This document shows, piece by piece, positions 27,643 to 37,578 of a DNA stretch of 42,533 nucleotides. The stretch's first letter is position 1. Each line of letters opens with the position of its first letter. Source of the stretch: Nonomuraea deserti (lineage in GTDB: Bacteria; Actinomycetota; Actinomycetes; Streptosporangiales; Streptosporangiaceae); NCBI RefSeq assembly GCF_004348685.1, contig NZ_SMKO01000075.1, positions 1 through 42,533 of the forward strand, written 5' to 3'. The notes under the pieces were generated by a model. It saw only the letters and a program-made list of their open reading frames with translations. It was not told where the DNA came from and searched no databases. The position numbers and the translations under genes were made by a program.

Positions 27643-28788
27643 ATGACGGAACGTGTGGTCGGAATCGGCGCGGGTGCGAAAGAACTGGCCACCGAGGACA
27701 TGATCCTCAACATCGGCCCGCAGCACCCGTCCACCCACGGGGTGCTCAGGCTCCGGCTGACGCTCGACGGCGAGCGCATCGCCACCGCCGAACCGATCAT
27801 CGGCTACATGCACCGCGGCGCGGAGAAACTGTTCGAGGTCCGCGACTACCGCCAGATCATCATGCTCGCCAACCGGCACGACTGGCTGTCGGGGTTCGCC
27901 AACGAGCTGGGCGTGGTGCTCGCCGCCGAACGCCTGCTCGGCATGGAGCCGCCGGTCCGGGCCGTGTGGGCGCGTACGCTGCTCGCCGAGCTCAACCGGG
28001 TGCTCAACCACCTGATGTTCCTCGGCTCCTACCCCCTGGAGCTGGGCGCGATCACCCCGCTGTTCTACGCCTTCGACGAGCGCGAGCGCATCCAGGCCGT
28101 CATGGAGGAGATCTCCGGCGGGCGCATGCACTACATGTTCAACCGGGTCGGCGGGCTCAAGGAGGACCTGCCGCTCGGCTGGCTCGACCGCGTGTCGGCG
28201 GCCGTCGCGGAAACCCGCCGCCGCGTGCCCGACATCGAGGACCTCATCCTGCACAACGACATCTTCCTGGCCCGCACCACGGGCGTCGGCGTGCTGACCC
28301 ACGACCAGATCATGCAGTACGGCGTCAGCGGCCCCATCGCCCGCGCCTCCGGCGTCGACCTCGACCTGCGCCGCGACGACCCCTACCTCGCCTACCCCGA
28401 GCTGCCCGTCAAGGTGGTCACCAGGAGCGCGGGCGACTGCCACGCCCGCTTCGAGGTCCTGCTCGACCAGCTCAAGGTCTCGCTCGACCTGGCCGACACC
28501 TGCGCCGACCGGCTGCGTGCGCTGCCCCCCGGGCCCATCAACCAGCGGCTGCCCAAGGTGCTCAAGGTGCCGGAGGGCCACACGTACGCGTGGACGGAGA
28601 ACCCGCTCGGCATCAACGGCTACTACCTCGTCTCCAGGGGCGACAAGACGCCGTGGCGGCTCAAGCTGCGCTCCGCCTCCTACAACAACATCCAGGTGCT
28701 GCGCGAGATGTTGCCCGGCCACCTGGTGGCCGACATGGTCGCCATCCTCGGCTCGATGTTCTTCGTCGTGGGTGACATCGACAAGTGA
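27643..28788 (+). CDS. nuoD2: Orphan NADH-quinone oxidoreductase subunit D-like protein (NuoD2)
   Basis: A 381-residue homologue of the complex I 49-kDa/NuoD subunit, far from any nuo operon. Conserved motifs are NIGPQHPSTHGVLRL, IIGYMHRGAEKLFE (His57, Arg58), LNRVLNHLMFLGSYPLELGAITP, SGGRMHYMFNRVGGLKEDLP, and near the end LKLRSASYNNIQVL. NuoD normally forms the quinone pocket with NuoB, N2 cluster and NuoC. Streptomyces genomes also carry such an isolated copy, as I recall. ATG 27643 has only a weak GGTGG upstream. It overlaps the downstream acyltransferase gene as GTGA. Whether it substitutes for NuoD or has another role is unknown. Confidence 0.9.
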   Translation: MTERVVGIGAGAKELATEDMILNIGPQHPSTHGVLRLRLTLDGERIATAEPIIGYMHRGAEKLFEVRDYRQIIMLANRHDWLSGFANELGVVLAAERLLGMEPPVRAVWARTLLAELNRVLNHLMFLGSYPLELGAITPLFYAFDERERIQAVMEEISGGRMHYMFNRVGGLKEDLPLGWLDRVSAAVAETRRRVPDIEDLILHNDIFLARTTGVGVLTHDQIMQYGVSGPIARASGVDLDLRRDDPYLAYPELPVKVVTRSAGDCHARFEVLLDQLKVSLDLADTCADRLRALPPGPINQRLPKVLKVPEGHTYAWTENPLGINGYYLVSRGDKTPWRLKLRSASYNNIQVLREMLPGHLVADMVAILGSMFFVVGDIDK

Positions 28789-29915
28789 CGACACAGGAAC
28801 GCGACAAGTACGTCGACTGGCTGCGCGCCCTGAGCCTGATCGTCGTGGTGGTGTGGCACTGGGCGTTCACCATCCTCGAATGGAAGCCACACGGCCCCGA
28901 GCCCACCAGCCCGCTCGGCTTCACCTCCGGCCTGTGGATCCTCACCTGGCTGCTGCAGGTGCTGCCGCTGTTCTTCTACGTCGGCGGCCACGTGCACCTG
29001 CTGTCCTGGAACCGGGCCAGGGAGCGGGGCGTCGGCATCGGCTCGTTCGTCCTGCGGCGCATCCGCGCGCTGGCCTTACCCGCGCTGTTCCTGTCCGGCG
29101 TGTGGGTCGTCATCGGAGCCACCGTCACGTGGGCGTTCGACGTCGACTGGATGTGGCGGGTCGTGGTGCTGGTGCTCAGCCCGCTGTGGTTCCTCGGCGT
29201 CTACCTGGTGCTGATCGCGCTGCTGCCGGTGGCGCTGTGGCTGCACAGCCGCTACGACGTGCTCGCCCTGATCTGGCTCGGCGGCGCGGCCCTGGTGATC
29301 GACGTGGTGCGCTTCAGCTACGGCGTCGACCCGGCGGGCTGGCTCAATATGATCATCGTCTGGGGGCTGGCGCACCAGGCCGGGTTCTTCTACGACCGGG
29401 TCGTGGCGCTGCCCCGGCGCTATGACAAGGGACTGCTGTGGACCGGGCTGTTCGCCCTGTTCGGGCTGGTCTACTCGGGCATCTATCCCGGGTCGATGGT
29501 GGGCGTGCCCGGCGACAAGTGGTCGAACATGGCGCCCCCCACGTTCGTGATCGTGGCCCTCCTGCTCTTCCAGATCGGGCTCGTGGAGGTGCTGCGGCCG
29601 TCCATGGAGCGGGTGCTGGTGCGACCTGGCTGGCGCCGGGTGAACGACTTCATCAACCGCTACTCGCTGCCGCTGTTCCTCTTCCACACCACCGGAATGG
29701 CCATCGCGCTGGGGTTGTCGTGGTGGTGGTTCGGCACCATGGGCACCCGGATCCCGCCCGACCTGAAATGGTGGCTGGAGCGTCCCATCGCCGTCATCGG
29801 CCCGCTGATCTGCACCGCGCCGGTCATCTACCTCTTCGGCCGGCGCCCCCGTACGCCTGTGCGTCAAAAGAGGGGCGAGGACGTCGGCCGCTCCCTAGGC
29901 TCGGAGCATGGCTGA
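28785..29915 (+). CDS. Acyltransferase family 3 membrane protein
   Basis: A 376-residue polytopic protein with about ten membrane segments. The opening KYVDWLRALSLIVVVVWHWAF is the family signature (R/D near the N-terminus and a conserved His in the first helix). FVLRRIRALALPALFLSG provides the conserved basic R(R)xxRxxxP motif. Late segments include NRYSLPLFLFHTTGMAIAL, where family members have a YxxYLxH-like motif. Such proteins move acyl groups onto sugars, lipids or antibiotics at the membrane. GTG 28785 overlaps the nuoD2 stop by 4 nt, with GGGTGA upstream, so the two are coupled. The substrate is unknown. Confidence 0.92.
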   Translation: MTTQERDKYVDWLRALSLIVVVVWHWAFTILEWKPHGPEPTSPLGFTSGLWILTWLLQVLPLFFYVGGHVHLLSWNRARERGVGIGSFVLRRIRALALPALFLSGVWVVIGATVTWAFDVDWMWRVVVLVLSPLWFLGVYLVLIALLPVALWLHSRYDVLALIWLGGAALVIDVVRFSYGVDPAGWLNMIIVWGLAHQAGFFYDRVVALPRRYDKGLLWTGLFALFGLVYSGIYPGSMVGVPGDKWSNMAPPTFVIVALLLFQIGLVEVLRPSMERVLVRPGWRRVNDFINRYSLPLFLFHTTGMAIALGLSWWWFGTMGTRIPPDLKWWLERPIAVIGPLICTAPVIYLFGRRPRTPVRQKRGEDVGRSLGSEHG

Positions 29916-30093
29916 CATCGGCTTCCACGCCACCGCCGAGGACGAGCGGATCATCCGTGCCGCGCTGCGGGAGGGCGAGCGGCCGAGCGACGTGATCCGC
30001 CGGGCGCTCCGCGTCCTGCACCGGGAGATGTGGCGCGACCGTGTCCGCGCGGGCGCCCGGCGCAGCACCGGAGACCTCTCCGGCGAGCACTAG
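29908..30093 (+). CDS. Small ribbon-helix-helix-like protein
   Basis: A 61-residue protein that overlaps the end of the acyltransferase gene by 8 nt. An N-terminal strand (ADIGFHAT) is followed by two helices AEDERIIRAALREGERPSDVIRRALRVLHREMW, the pattern of MetJ/Arc/CopG DNA-binding dimers such as antitoxins, with a basic tail RDRVRAGARRSTG. No toxin-like gene is adjacent. The RBS is poor (GGAGC abuts the ATG), so translation probably depends on termination of the upstream gene. Its stop overlaps the stop of the convergent DUF3180 gene through a shared CTAG. Confidence 0.75.
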   Translation: MADIGFHATAEDERIIRAALREGERPSDVIRRALRVLHREMWRDRVRAGARRSTGDLSGEH

Positions 30094-30545
30094 TCGCGCT
30101 TCCGCTCCTCGGGCTCCTTGGGGATGCGGCAGGCGTGCTCCAGGTAGAGGGCGGCGCAGACGAGGAGCACGCACGACACGAACGACCCCGACGCGACCAG
30201 GAACTCGCCCCTCGGCGTCTCCCGGTCGAGCAACTGCACCGTGTGCAGCCCGAACCCGGCGAAGATCCCCCCGAACACCGCCCCCGCGTACGCCGACGCC
30301 TTCGCCAGCGCGGCCAGCCGGGCCACCGACATCGGCTCCACCGGCTTCGTGCCGGGCTTCCTCGCGATCCGGGCCTTGGTCAGCCATGCGGTGTAGCCCT
30401 CGCCGATGGCCAGCAACGTCACCGTGGGGATCGCGGTCCACGGCATGAGCGGCAGGTCGGAGTAGACGGGCTGGATCACCATCCAGGTGAGCAGCGCGAC
30501 GACGACGAGGATGCCGACCAGATGGCCGGGGCGTGTGGGCCTCAA
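30090..30545 (-). CDS. DUF3180 membrane protein
   Basis: A 151-residue protein with four membrane segments: LVGILVVVALLTWMVI, MPWTAIPTVTLLAIG, ASAYAGAVFGGIFAGFG and SFVSCVLLVCAALYL. MRPTRPGHLVG at the N-terminus is characteristic of the DUF3180 family, found after folK throughout actinobacteria. The start is TTG 30545, which overlaps the folK TGA (TTGA) and has GAGG 6 nt upstream, so it is translationally coupled to folK. Function unknown; the constant folate-operon position suggests conserved linkage rather than a proven pathway role. Confidence 0.92.
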   Translation of the reverse strand: MRPTRPGHLVGILVVVALLTWMVIQPVYSDLPLMPWTAIPTVTLLAIGEGYTAWLTKARIARKPGTKPVEPMSVARLAALAKASAYAGAVFGGIFAGFGLHTVQLLDRETPRGEFLVASGSFVSCVLLVCAALYLEHACRIPKEPEERKRD

Positions 30546-31045
30546 TCCGGCCTCTGCAGTTTCAGGTCCTCGCGCAGGCGTACGCCCTGCCGGTCGAGCC
30601 CTTCCAGCAGGTCGGCCACCCGGCCGCGCCCGGGCAGCACCGCCTCAGGGTCGGCCTTCGACCAGGGCACCAGCACGAACGCGCGCTCATGAGCGAGCGG
30701 GTGCGGCAGCGTCAATTCGGGATCGTCGCTGACGGACTCGCCCACCACGATCAGGTCGACGTCGAGAGTGCGCGGCCCCCACGGCTCCTCGCGGACCCTG
30801 CCGAAGGCGTCCTCGACGTTGAGCGCCCGCTCCAGCAGCCGCGCCGGCTCCAGCGTGGTCTCGGCGATCACGATCGCGTTGAGGTAGGGGCGCTGCCCGG
30901 GCGGGCCGCCGACCGGGTCGGTCTCGTAGACGGGGGACGCCTGGACGAACTCCAGCCCAGGGGCGTCGAACAAGGTGTCGACGGCGCCCTGCAACGTCTG
31001 GAAGCGGGCGCCCAGGTTGCTCCCCAGGGCGATGACGGCCTTCAT
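30542..31045 (-). CDS. folK: 6-hydroxymethyl-7,8-dihydropterin pyrophosphokinase
   Basis: Transfers pyrophosphate from ATP to 6-hydroxymethyl-dihydropterin, just before dihydropteroate synthase. 167 residues. Motifs: AVIALGSNLGARFQTLQGAVD, VYETDPVGGPPGQRPYLNAIV, and the nucleotide/Mg motif EEPWGPRTLDVDLIVV (RxxDxDxL). LTLPHPLAHERAFVLVPW is the conserved HPxxxxRxFVLxPL segment. ATG 31045 overlaps the folB TGA by one base (TGATG), indicating coupled translation. The order folB-folK-DUF3180 is standard in actinobacteria. Confidence 0.97.
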   Translation of the reverse strand: MKAVIALGSNLGARFQTLQGAVDTLFDAPGLEFVQASPVYETDPVGGPPGQRPYLNAIVIAETTLEPARLLERALNVEDAFGRVREEPWGPRTLDVDLIVVGESVSDDPELTLPHPLAHERAFVLVPWSKADPEAVLPGRGRVADLLEGLDRQGVRLREDLKLQRPD

Positions 31046-31407
31046 CAGCGGCTCCGCTCGATCGTCACGACCACGTCGTCGAACGGCAGCGGGATGGGCG
31101 CCGCCGGCTTGTGCACGCTCACCTCGGCCTTGCGTACCAGCTCGCTGGACAGGCACACGTCGGCCAGCCGCTGCGCGAGCGTCTCGATCAGCTCGACCGG
31201 CTCCCCCTCCACGACCCTGACGAGGGCCTCGGCCAGCTCGCCGTAGTGGACGGTCTTGGTGAGGTCGTCGCCGGCCGCCGCCGGGGCGGTGTCGAGGAAC
31301 AGTGTCGCGTCGATCACGAACTCCTGCCCGAGCTCCCGCTCGGCAGCGAGCACGCCGTGTCTCCCCCTGGCCCGCAGACCCTTGAGAGCGATGCGGTCAG
31401 CGCTCAA
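31045..31407 (-). CDS. folB: Dihydroneopterin aldolase
   Basis: Converts 7,8-dihydroneopterin to 6-hydroxymethyl-dihydropterin and glycolaldehyde. 120 residues, the normal FolB length. Key segments: DRIALKGLRARGRHGVLAAERELGQEFVID, TVHYGELAEALVRVVEGEPVELIETLAQRLADVCL (Glu of the active site in VELIET), and the C-terminal Lys segment VSVHKPAAPIPLPFDDVVVTI. The start is TTG 31407: a GGAGGAGGA run inside the end of the upstream gene sits about 9 nt before it, giving an 11-nt overlap. A longer in-frame reading would cover the SnoaL-like gene in the wrong frame and is rejected. Confidence 0.94.
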   Translation of the reverse strand: MSADRIALKGLRARGRHGVLAAERELGQEFVIDATLFLDTAPAAAGDDLTKTVHYGELAEALVRVVEGEPVELIETLAQRLADVCLSSELVRKAEVSVHKPAAPIPLPFDDVVVTIERSR

Positions 31408-31843
31408 GCTCGCCGTCCTCCTCCTCGTCGTCGTCGCTCTGGAGCACCGGCGAGCCGTGGTGCATCCACAACCGCCACCCCTGCGGGGTGCGGAGGTAGA
31501 CGTTGCTGGCCACCACCTTGCCCGCGGCGAAGCTGGACTCACCCTCCTCGCCGGCGGTGAGGATGTTCTCCACGCAGGTGAGCACGGCCACGTCACCCAG
31601 CACGGTCGTGTTGACGTCGGTCAGCACGAACTGGATGTAGGTGGTGTTGGCCATGATCAGCGCCCATGAGCGCAGCACCTCGGAGCGGCCCGTCAGCAGG
31701 GTCCAGCCCGGGTGCACGCAGCTCACCTGCTCGTCACCGGAGTCCTCCGCCCAGATCTCGGTCATCTTGTCGAGATCGGCGTTCTCGATCGCGGTGTAGA
31801 ACTCCTGGTTCACCGTCTCGATAGCGGCGGTGTCGACGCTCAT
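31397..31843 (-). CDS. SnoaL/NTF2-like protein within the folate operon
   Basis: A 148-residue NTF2-fold protein. VNQEFYTAIENADLDKMTEIWAEDSGDEQVSCVHPGWTLLTGRSEVLRSWALIM is the cone-shaped SnoaL-like domain, with the conserved HPGW...G...V...W pattern, followed by the beta sheet VLTCVENILTAGEEGESSFAAGKVVASNVYLRTPQGWRLWMHHGSPV. The C-terminus is highly acidic (DDDEEEDGELER), and its codons supply the folB RBS. ATG 31843 overlaps the folP stop as ATGA. The gene lies between folP and folB in many actinobacteria, but no folate reaction is known for it. Ligand binding or enzyme assistance is possible. Confidence 0.9.
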   Translation of the reverse strand: MSVDTAAIETVNQEFYTAIENADLDKMTEIWAEDSGDEQVSCVHPGWTLLTGRSEVLRSWALIMANTTYIQFVLTDVNTTVLGDVAVLTCVENILTAGEEGESSFAAGKVVASNVYLRTPQGWRLWMHHGSPVLQSDDDEEEDGELER

Positions 31844-32697
31844 GTGTTGGCTCCGGCTCTCTTCCATGCGGCGGCCACGCGCACGGCATCGGCATTGGGA
31901 CCTACCTCGTGCACGCGCACGCACCAGGCGCCCGCGTGGGCGGCCAGCGCGGTCACCGCCAGCGTGGCGTCGTCGCTGCGGCTGAACGGCCGGGGCGTGC
32001 CGTCGGGGCCGGCCAGCAGCCGGCCGAGGAACCGTTTGCGCGACGCCCCCACCAGCAGCGGGAAACCCAGCTCGGCGAGTTTCGGGATGCCGGCCAGCAG
32101 CGCCCAGTTGTGGTCGGCGTTCTTCGCGAAGCCGAGACCGGGGTCGATCACGATCTGCTCCTCCGTGACGCCCTCCGCCAGCACCAGATCGACCCGCTTG
32201 CTCAGCTCTTCGCGCACCTCGGTGACCACGTCGGCGTAGACGGCGCGGCTGTCCATGTCGTGGCTGTGGCCGCGCCAGTGCATCACGACGTAGGGGACGC
32301 CGGTCGCGGCGACCGCGCGGGGCATCTCGGGGTCGGCCAGCCCGCCGCTCACGTCGTTGACGAGCCGCGCGCCCGCCTCGACCGCGGCCCTCGCGACCTC
32401 GGCCCGCATCGTGTCGACGCTGACCCGCACGCCCTCCGCGTCGAGCGCCCTGATCACCGGCAGGATCCGGGTCAGCTCTTCCTGCAGCGACACCCTGGCG
32501 GCGCCGGGACGGGTGGACTCGCCGCCCACGTCGACGATGTCGGCGCCCTCACGGACCAGGTCGAGGCCGTGCTGGATCGCGGCGTCCTCGTCGAACCACC
32601 GGCCGCCGTCGGAGAACGAATCGGGCGTCACATTGACCACGCCCATGACGAGGCACCGGTCCGCACCTCCCGGCACGTTCATGGGCACGCTAGTCAT
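31840..32697 (-). CDS. folP: Dihydropteroate synthase
   Basis: Condenses hydroxymethyl-dihydropterin pyrophosphate with p-aminobenzoate; the sulfonamide target. 285 residues. Signatures: VMGVVNVTPDSFSDGGRW (first DHPS pattern), VDVGGESTRPGA, RVSVDTMRAEVARAA, VNDVSGGL, IDPGLGFAKNADHNW and VGASRKRFLGRL. ATG 32697 has a weak RBS; ATG 32682 is an alternative. A 58-nt gap separates it from folE, the longest gap in the folE-DUF3180 run, so a weak internal promoter is possible. It is coupled to the SnoaL-like gene by a 4-nt overlap. Confidence 0.97.
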   Translation of the reverse strand: MTSVPMNVPGGADRCLVMGVVNVTPDSFSDGGRWFDEDAAIQHGLDLVREGADIVDVGGESTRPGAARVSLQEELTRILPVIRALDAEGVRVSVDTMRAEVARAAVEAGARLVNDVSGGLADPEMPRAVAATGVPYVVMHWRGHSHDMDSRAVYADVVTEVREELSKRVDLVLAEGVTEEQIVIDPGLGFAKNADHNWALLAGIPKLAELGFPLLVGASRKRFLGRLLAGPDGTPRPFSRSDDATLAVTALAAHAGAWCVRVHEVGPNADAVRVAAAWKRAGANT

Positions 32698-32755
32698 GGG
32701 CCAAGCCTAGGCGCTTGCGGACACCTGATGACATCGTGGGTACCCCGTTCAGTCG

Positions 32756-33330
32756 TCAGCGGCCCAGGATCAGCGCCATCGCCTCGGATCGGGTCTTGTC
32801 GCTGGTGCGGAAGTCACCGCGAACGGCCGAGGTCACGGTCTTGGCGCCGGGCTTGCGCACCCCCCGCATCGTCATGCACAGATGCTCGGCCTCGACCACC
32901 ACGATGACGCCGCGCGGCTCCAGCACCCGCATGAGCGCGTCGGCGATCTGCGAGGTCATGCGCTCCTGCACCTGAGGACGGCGGGCGAACACGTCGACCA
33001 GGCGGGCCAGCTTGGACAGGCCCGTCACCTCGCCGCGCTGGTTGGGGATGTAGCCCACGTGGGCCACCCCGTGGAACGGGACCAGGTGGTGCTCGCAGGT
33101 CGAATAGACCTCGATGTCCCTGACGAGCACCATCTCGTCGTGGTCGACGTCGAAAACCTTGGTCAGTACGTCTTCAGGCGTCTGGCCGAGCCCGGAATAT
33201 TGCTCGGCCATGGCGCGGGCTACCCGGGCGGGCGTGTCGAGGAGGCCGTCGCGGTCGGGATCTTCGCCGATGGCGTAGAGGATCTCGCGAACGGCCTTCT
33301 CGATCCGCCCCTGGTCGATGTCGTGCTGAG

Positions 33331-33334
<4 letters not shown>
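32756..33334 (-). CDS. folE: GTP cyclohydrolase I
   Basis: Makes 7,8-dihydroneopterin triphosphate from GTP, the entry step to folate. 192 residues. Zinc ligands are Cys in EVYSTCEHHLVPFHG (with the His pair) and Cys in EAEHLCMTMRGV; further motifs are VGYIPNQRGEVTGLSKLARLVD and RRPQVQERMT. This is the type IA enzyme. GTG 33334 overlaps the ftsH stop as GTGA, with GGAG 8 nt upstream, so it is translated from the ftsH mRNA, tying folate entry to ftsH expression. Confidence 0.97.
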
Positions 33335-35325
<1,991 letters not shown>

Positions 35326-35540
35326 CCGATGCGGAACCCCTTGCGGGCCCGTCCCTTCCTGACCATGGCCTTGAACCCCGGGTCGCCCCGGGGCCGCGGC
35401 ATCCGACACCGCGACTTCTGACTACCCGAAGGGGACACGGGGTCACCCTTCAGAAGTCCGAAGGTACACCGGCACAGCGCACGGAGGGACCCGCCCGCTA
35501 CACCGGTCTTGCCCTATCAACGTACGTCACGTTGCGCAGT
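35326..35540 (-). promoter_or_regulatory. ftsH upstream region
   Basis: A 215-nt gap following the hpt terminator, so ftsH-fol genes probably have their own promoter here. An inverted repeat CAACGT-n5-ACGTTG sits at 35518-35534, with TTGATA on the minus strand overlapping it; the -10 is unclear. Confidence 0.4.
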
Positions 35541-35560
35541 GTTCCCGGCCCGCCGGGAAC
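35541..35560 (-). terminator. Hairpin terminator of hpt
   Basis: A perfect 8-bp stem GTTCCCGG/CCGGGAAC with a 4-nt loop, 13 nt after the hpt stop codon. No U-tract. Confidence 0.7.
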
Positions 35561-35573
35561 GCCGGCTGGATTG

Positions 35574-36125
35574 CTAGGTGTAAACGTGCGGAGCGAGCGT
35601 GCCGATGAACGGCAGATTGCGGTATCGCTCCGCGTAGTCGAGCCCGTAACCGATGACGAACTCGCTGGGAATGTCGAAACCGACGTATTTCACCTCGATA
35701 GGCACCTTCACCGCGTCAGGTTTGCGGAGCGCGGCGCAGATCTCCAGCGAGGCCGGATTGCGCGACTTCAGGTTTTCCAGCAGCCAGTGCAGGGTCAGCC
35801 CGGAGTCGATGATGTCCTCGACGATCAGCACATGGCGGTCGAGGATGTCGGTGTCGAGGTCTTTCAGCACGCGCACGACGCCGGACGACTTGGTGCCGGC
35901 GCCGTAGGACGACACCGCCATCCAGTCCATCTGCACGGGCACGTGCAGAGCCCTCGCCAGGTCGGCCATCACCATGACCGCGCCTTTGAGCACGCCCACG
36001 AGCAGGACTTCCTTGCCCTCATAGTCCTCGTCGATCCGGCCGGCGAGCTCTTTGATCCTGGCCTGGAGGTCGTCCTCGGAGATGAGGACCTTCTCCAGGT
36101 CATTGCCCATGTCGGCAGCGTCCAC
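35574..36125 (-). CDS. hpt: Hypoxanthine phosphoribosyltransferase
   Basis: Salvages hypoxanthine and guanine to IMP and GMP using PRPP. 183 residues. Motifs: LLVGVLKGAVMVMADLAR, MAVSSYGAGTKSSG, and the PRPP-binding loop HVLIVEDIIDSGLTL (EDIIDSGxTL), followed by FVIGYGLDYAERYRNLPFIG near the C-terminus. GTG 36125 is preferred (AAGGAA 7 nt upstream); ATG 36110 is possible. It starts 11 nt after the tilS stop, so tilS-hpt are one unit, an order conserved widely in Gram-positive bacteria together with ftsH. Confidence 0.97.
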   Translation of the reverse strand: MDAADMGNDLEKVLISEDDLQARIKELAGRIDEDYEGKEVLLVGVLKGAVMVMADLARALHVPVQMDWMAVSSYGAGTKSSGVVRVLKDLDTDILDRHVLIVEDIIDSGLTLHWLLENLKSRNPASLEICAALRKPDAVKVPIEVKYVGFDIPSEFVIGYGLDYAERYRNLPFIGTLAPHVYT

Positions 36126-36135
36126 CTGTGGTTCC

Positions 36136-37128
36136 TTACGGGATGGGACTGATGGCGAGTATCAGGGTGCCATACCGCCGGACGGCCGACAGACCCCCGG
36201 GCAGGTCCACCGCCTTCTGCCCGTGCCACCGCGTGACCAGCCGGTCCACGGCCAGCACGTGGGCGGCGGACAGGGCTCCCGGCGGTGCTCCCGCCGCGAT
36301 GGCCGCACGGCGCAGGACCCTCCGCCTGACGGCGTCGGGCAGCTTCTCCACCTCCGCCGTGGACAGCGTGACCGACCCCCCGATATCGCTTAGAGCGCAA
36401 TTCCGGTACGCCGACTCCGCCCACTGGTCCAGGGCGTCAGCGTCCTCGCGCGCCATCCCCGCAGTCCTCGCGAGCGCCTCCGCGACCCCCGGGCCGAGCT
36501 CCTTCTCCAGCACCGGCAGCACGTGCCTCCTGACACGGACCCTCGTGTAGCGGGGATCCACGTTGTGCGGGTCGTCCCACGGAGACAGGCGCAGCGCCCG
36601 GCAGGCGGCGACCGTGGTCGCCCGCGGGAGGTGGAGGAACGGGCGGAGCCAGCGGCCGTTCCTGACCGCCATGCCGGACAACGAACGCAGGCCGCTCCCT
36701 CTCGCCAGGCCGAGCAGGACCGTCTCCGCCTGGTCGTCCCTCGTGTGGCCGAGCAGGACCGCCGGCGCCTGGAGCCGGTCGGCCGCCTCGGCCAGCGCCG
36801 CGTATCGCGCCTCCCTGGCCGCCGCCTCGGGACCGCCATCCGTGCCCACCGTCACCGTGAGCACCTCCACCGGATCGAGACCCATCCCCCGGGCCAGCCC
36901 CGCCACCGTCTCGGCGCGCTCGGCCGAGCCCGGCTGGAGCCGGTGGTCCACGGTCAGCACCCCCGCCCGCAGGCCCATCCTGGGAGCCACGAACGCCAGG
37001 GCGGCCGACAGGGCAAGGGAGTCGGCTCCGCCGCTGCACGCCGCCAGGACCAGCGCGCCCTCCTCGACGTCGGCCAGCGCCTCGCGCACGACCCTGCGCA
37101 CGTCGGCTACTGCTGGATGTGGCCCCAC
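36136..37128 (-). CDS. tilS: tRNA(Ile)-lysidine synthase
   Basis: Modifies C34 of the CAU-anticodon isoleucine tRNA to lysidine so it reads AUA. 330 residues. The N-type ATP pyrophosphatase loop is LAACSGGADSLALSAAL (SGGxDS), then LTVDHRLQPGSAERAE, LLGHTRDDQAETVLLGLARGSGLRSLSGM and NVDPRYTRVRVRRHVLP, all diagnostic. The C-terminal TilS substrate-binding domain is present. GTG 37128 fits GGGAG 9 nt upstream; the longer in-frame reading has an Arg/Gly-rich start inside the upstream minisatellite and is rejected. Confidence 0.96.
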   Translation of the reverse strand: MGPHPAVADVRRVVREALADVEEGALVLAACSGGADSLALSAALAFVAPRMGLRAGVLTVDHRLQPGSAERAETVAGLARGMGLDPVEVLTVTVGTDGGPEAAAREARYAALAEAADRLQAPAVLLGHTRDDQAETVLLGLARGSGLRSLSGMAVRNGRWLRPFLHLPRATTVAACRALRLSPWDDPHNVDPRYTRVRVRRHVLPVLEKELGPGVAEALARTAGMAREDADALDQWAESAYRNCALSDIGGSVTLSTAEVEKLPDAVRRRVLRRAAIAAGAPPGALSAAHVLAVDRLVTRWHGQKAVDLPGGLSAVRRYGTLILAISPIP

Positions 37129-37149
37129 GGGCCCATTCTCCCGGCTCCC

Positions 37150-37470
37150 GCCGCTCCTGCGACCACCCGCACGCCCTCCGCCCGCCCTACGACCACCCTG
37201 TCGAAGTGCGGCCGTCCCTGCGACAACCCACACGGCCTCCGACCACCCCAACGGCAACCCCGTCGAAATGTGACCGCCCCTACGACAACTTGCATGGAGT
37301 GCGGCCGCCGCTGGCGACCCGGTTGGATGCGACCGTCACTACGGCAACTCGCCTGGCGTCCGCCGTCGCTACGGCGACCCGGTTGGAGTGCGGTCGTCCC
37401 TACGGCGCCTGGCAGGGAGTGTGGCTGCCGCAGCAACCCGGCCGGCGTGCGGCAACCCGGTTGTGCGACC
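37150..37470. repeat. Degenerate ~30-31-bp minisatellite
   Basis: Around ten units with the anchor C-TACGRCRAC (e.g. at about 37188, 37219, 37280, 37339, 37369, 37400) spaced 28-31 bp, with variants of GTGCGGCCGTCCCTACGGC and CCCGGTTGG. Confidence 0.75.
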
Positions 37471-37578
37471 GCCCCGCCGGAACCCCTGGCACGCAAGACG
37501 CCGGACCTACGGGCGCGGGACCAGCACACCCCTCGGAGACCCGCGTACCGTCAAGCGTCCACGGCACCGGCAGGCCGA

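Noticed and set aside
31408..31596. N-terminal extension of FolB
   Set aside because: Extra residues would be out-of-frame translation of the SnoaL-like gene; TTG 31407 has a well-placed GGAGGAGGA and gives the standard 120-residue FolB.
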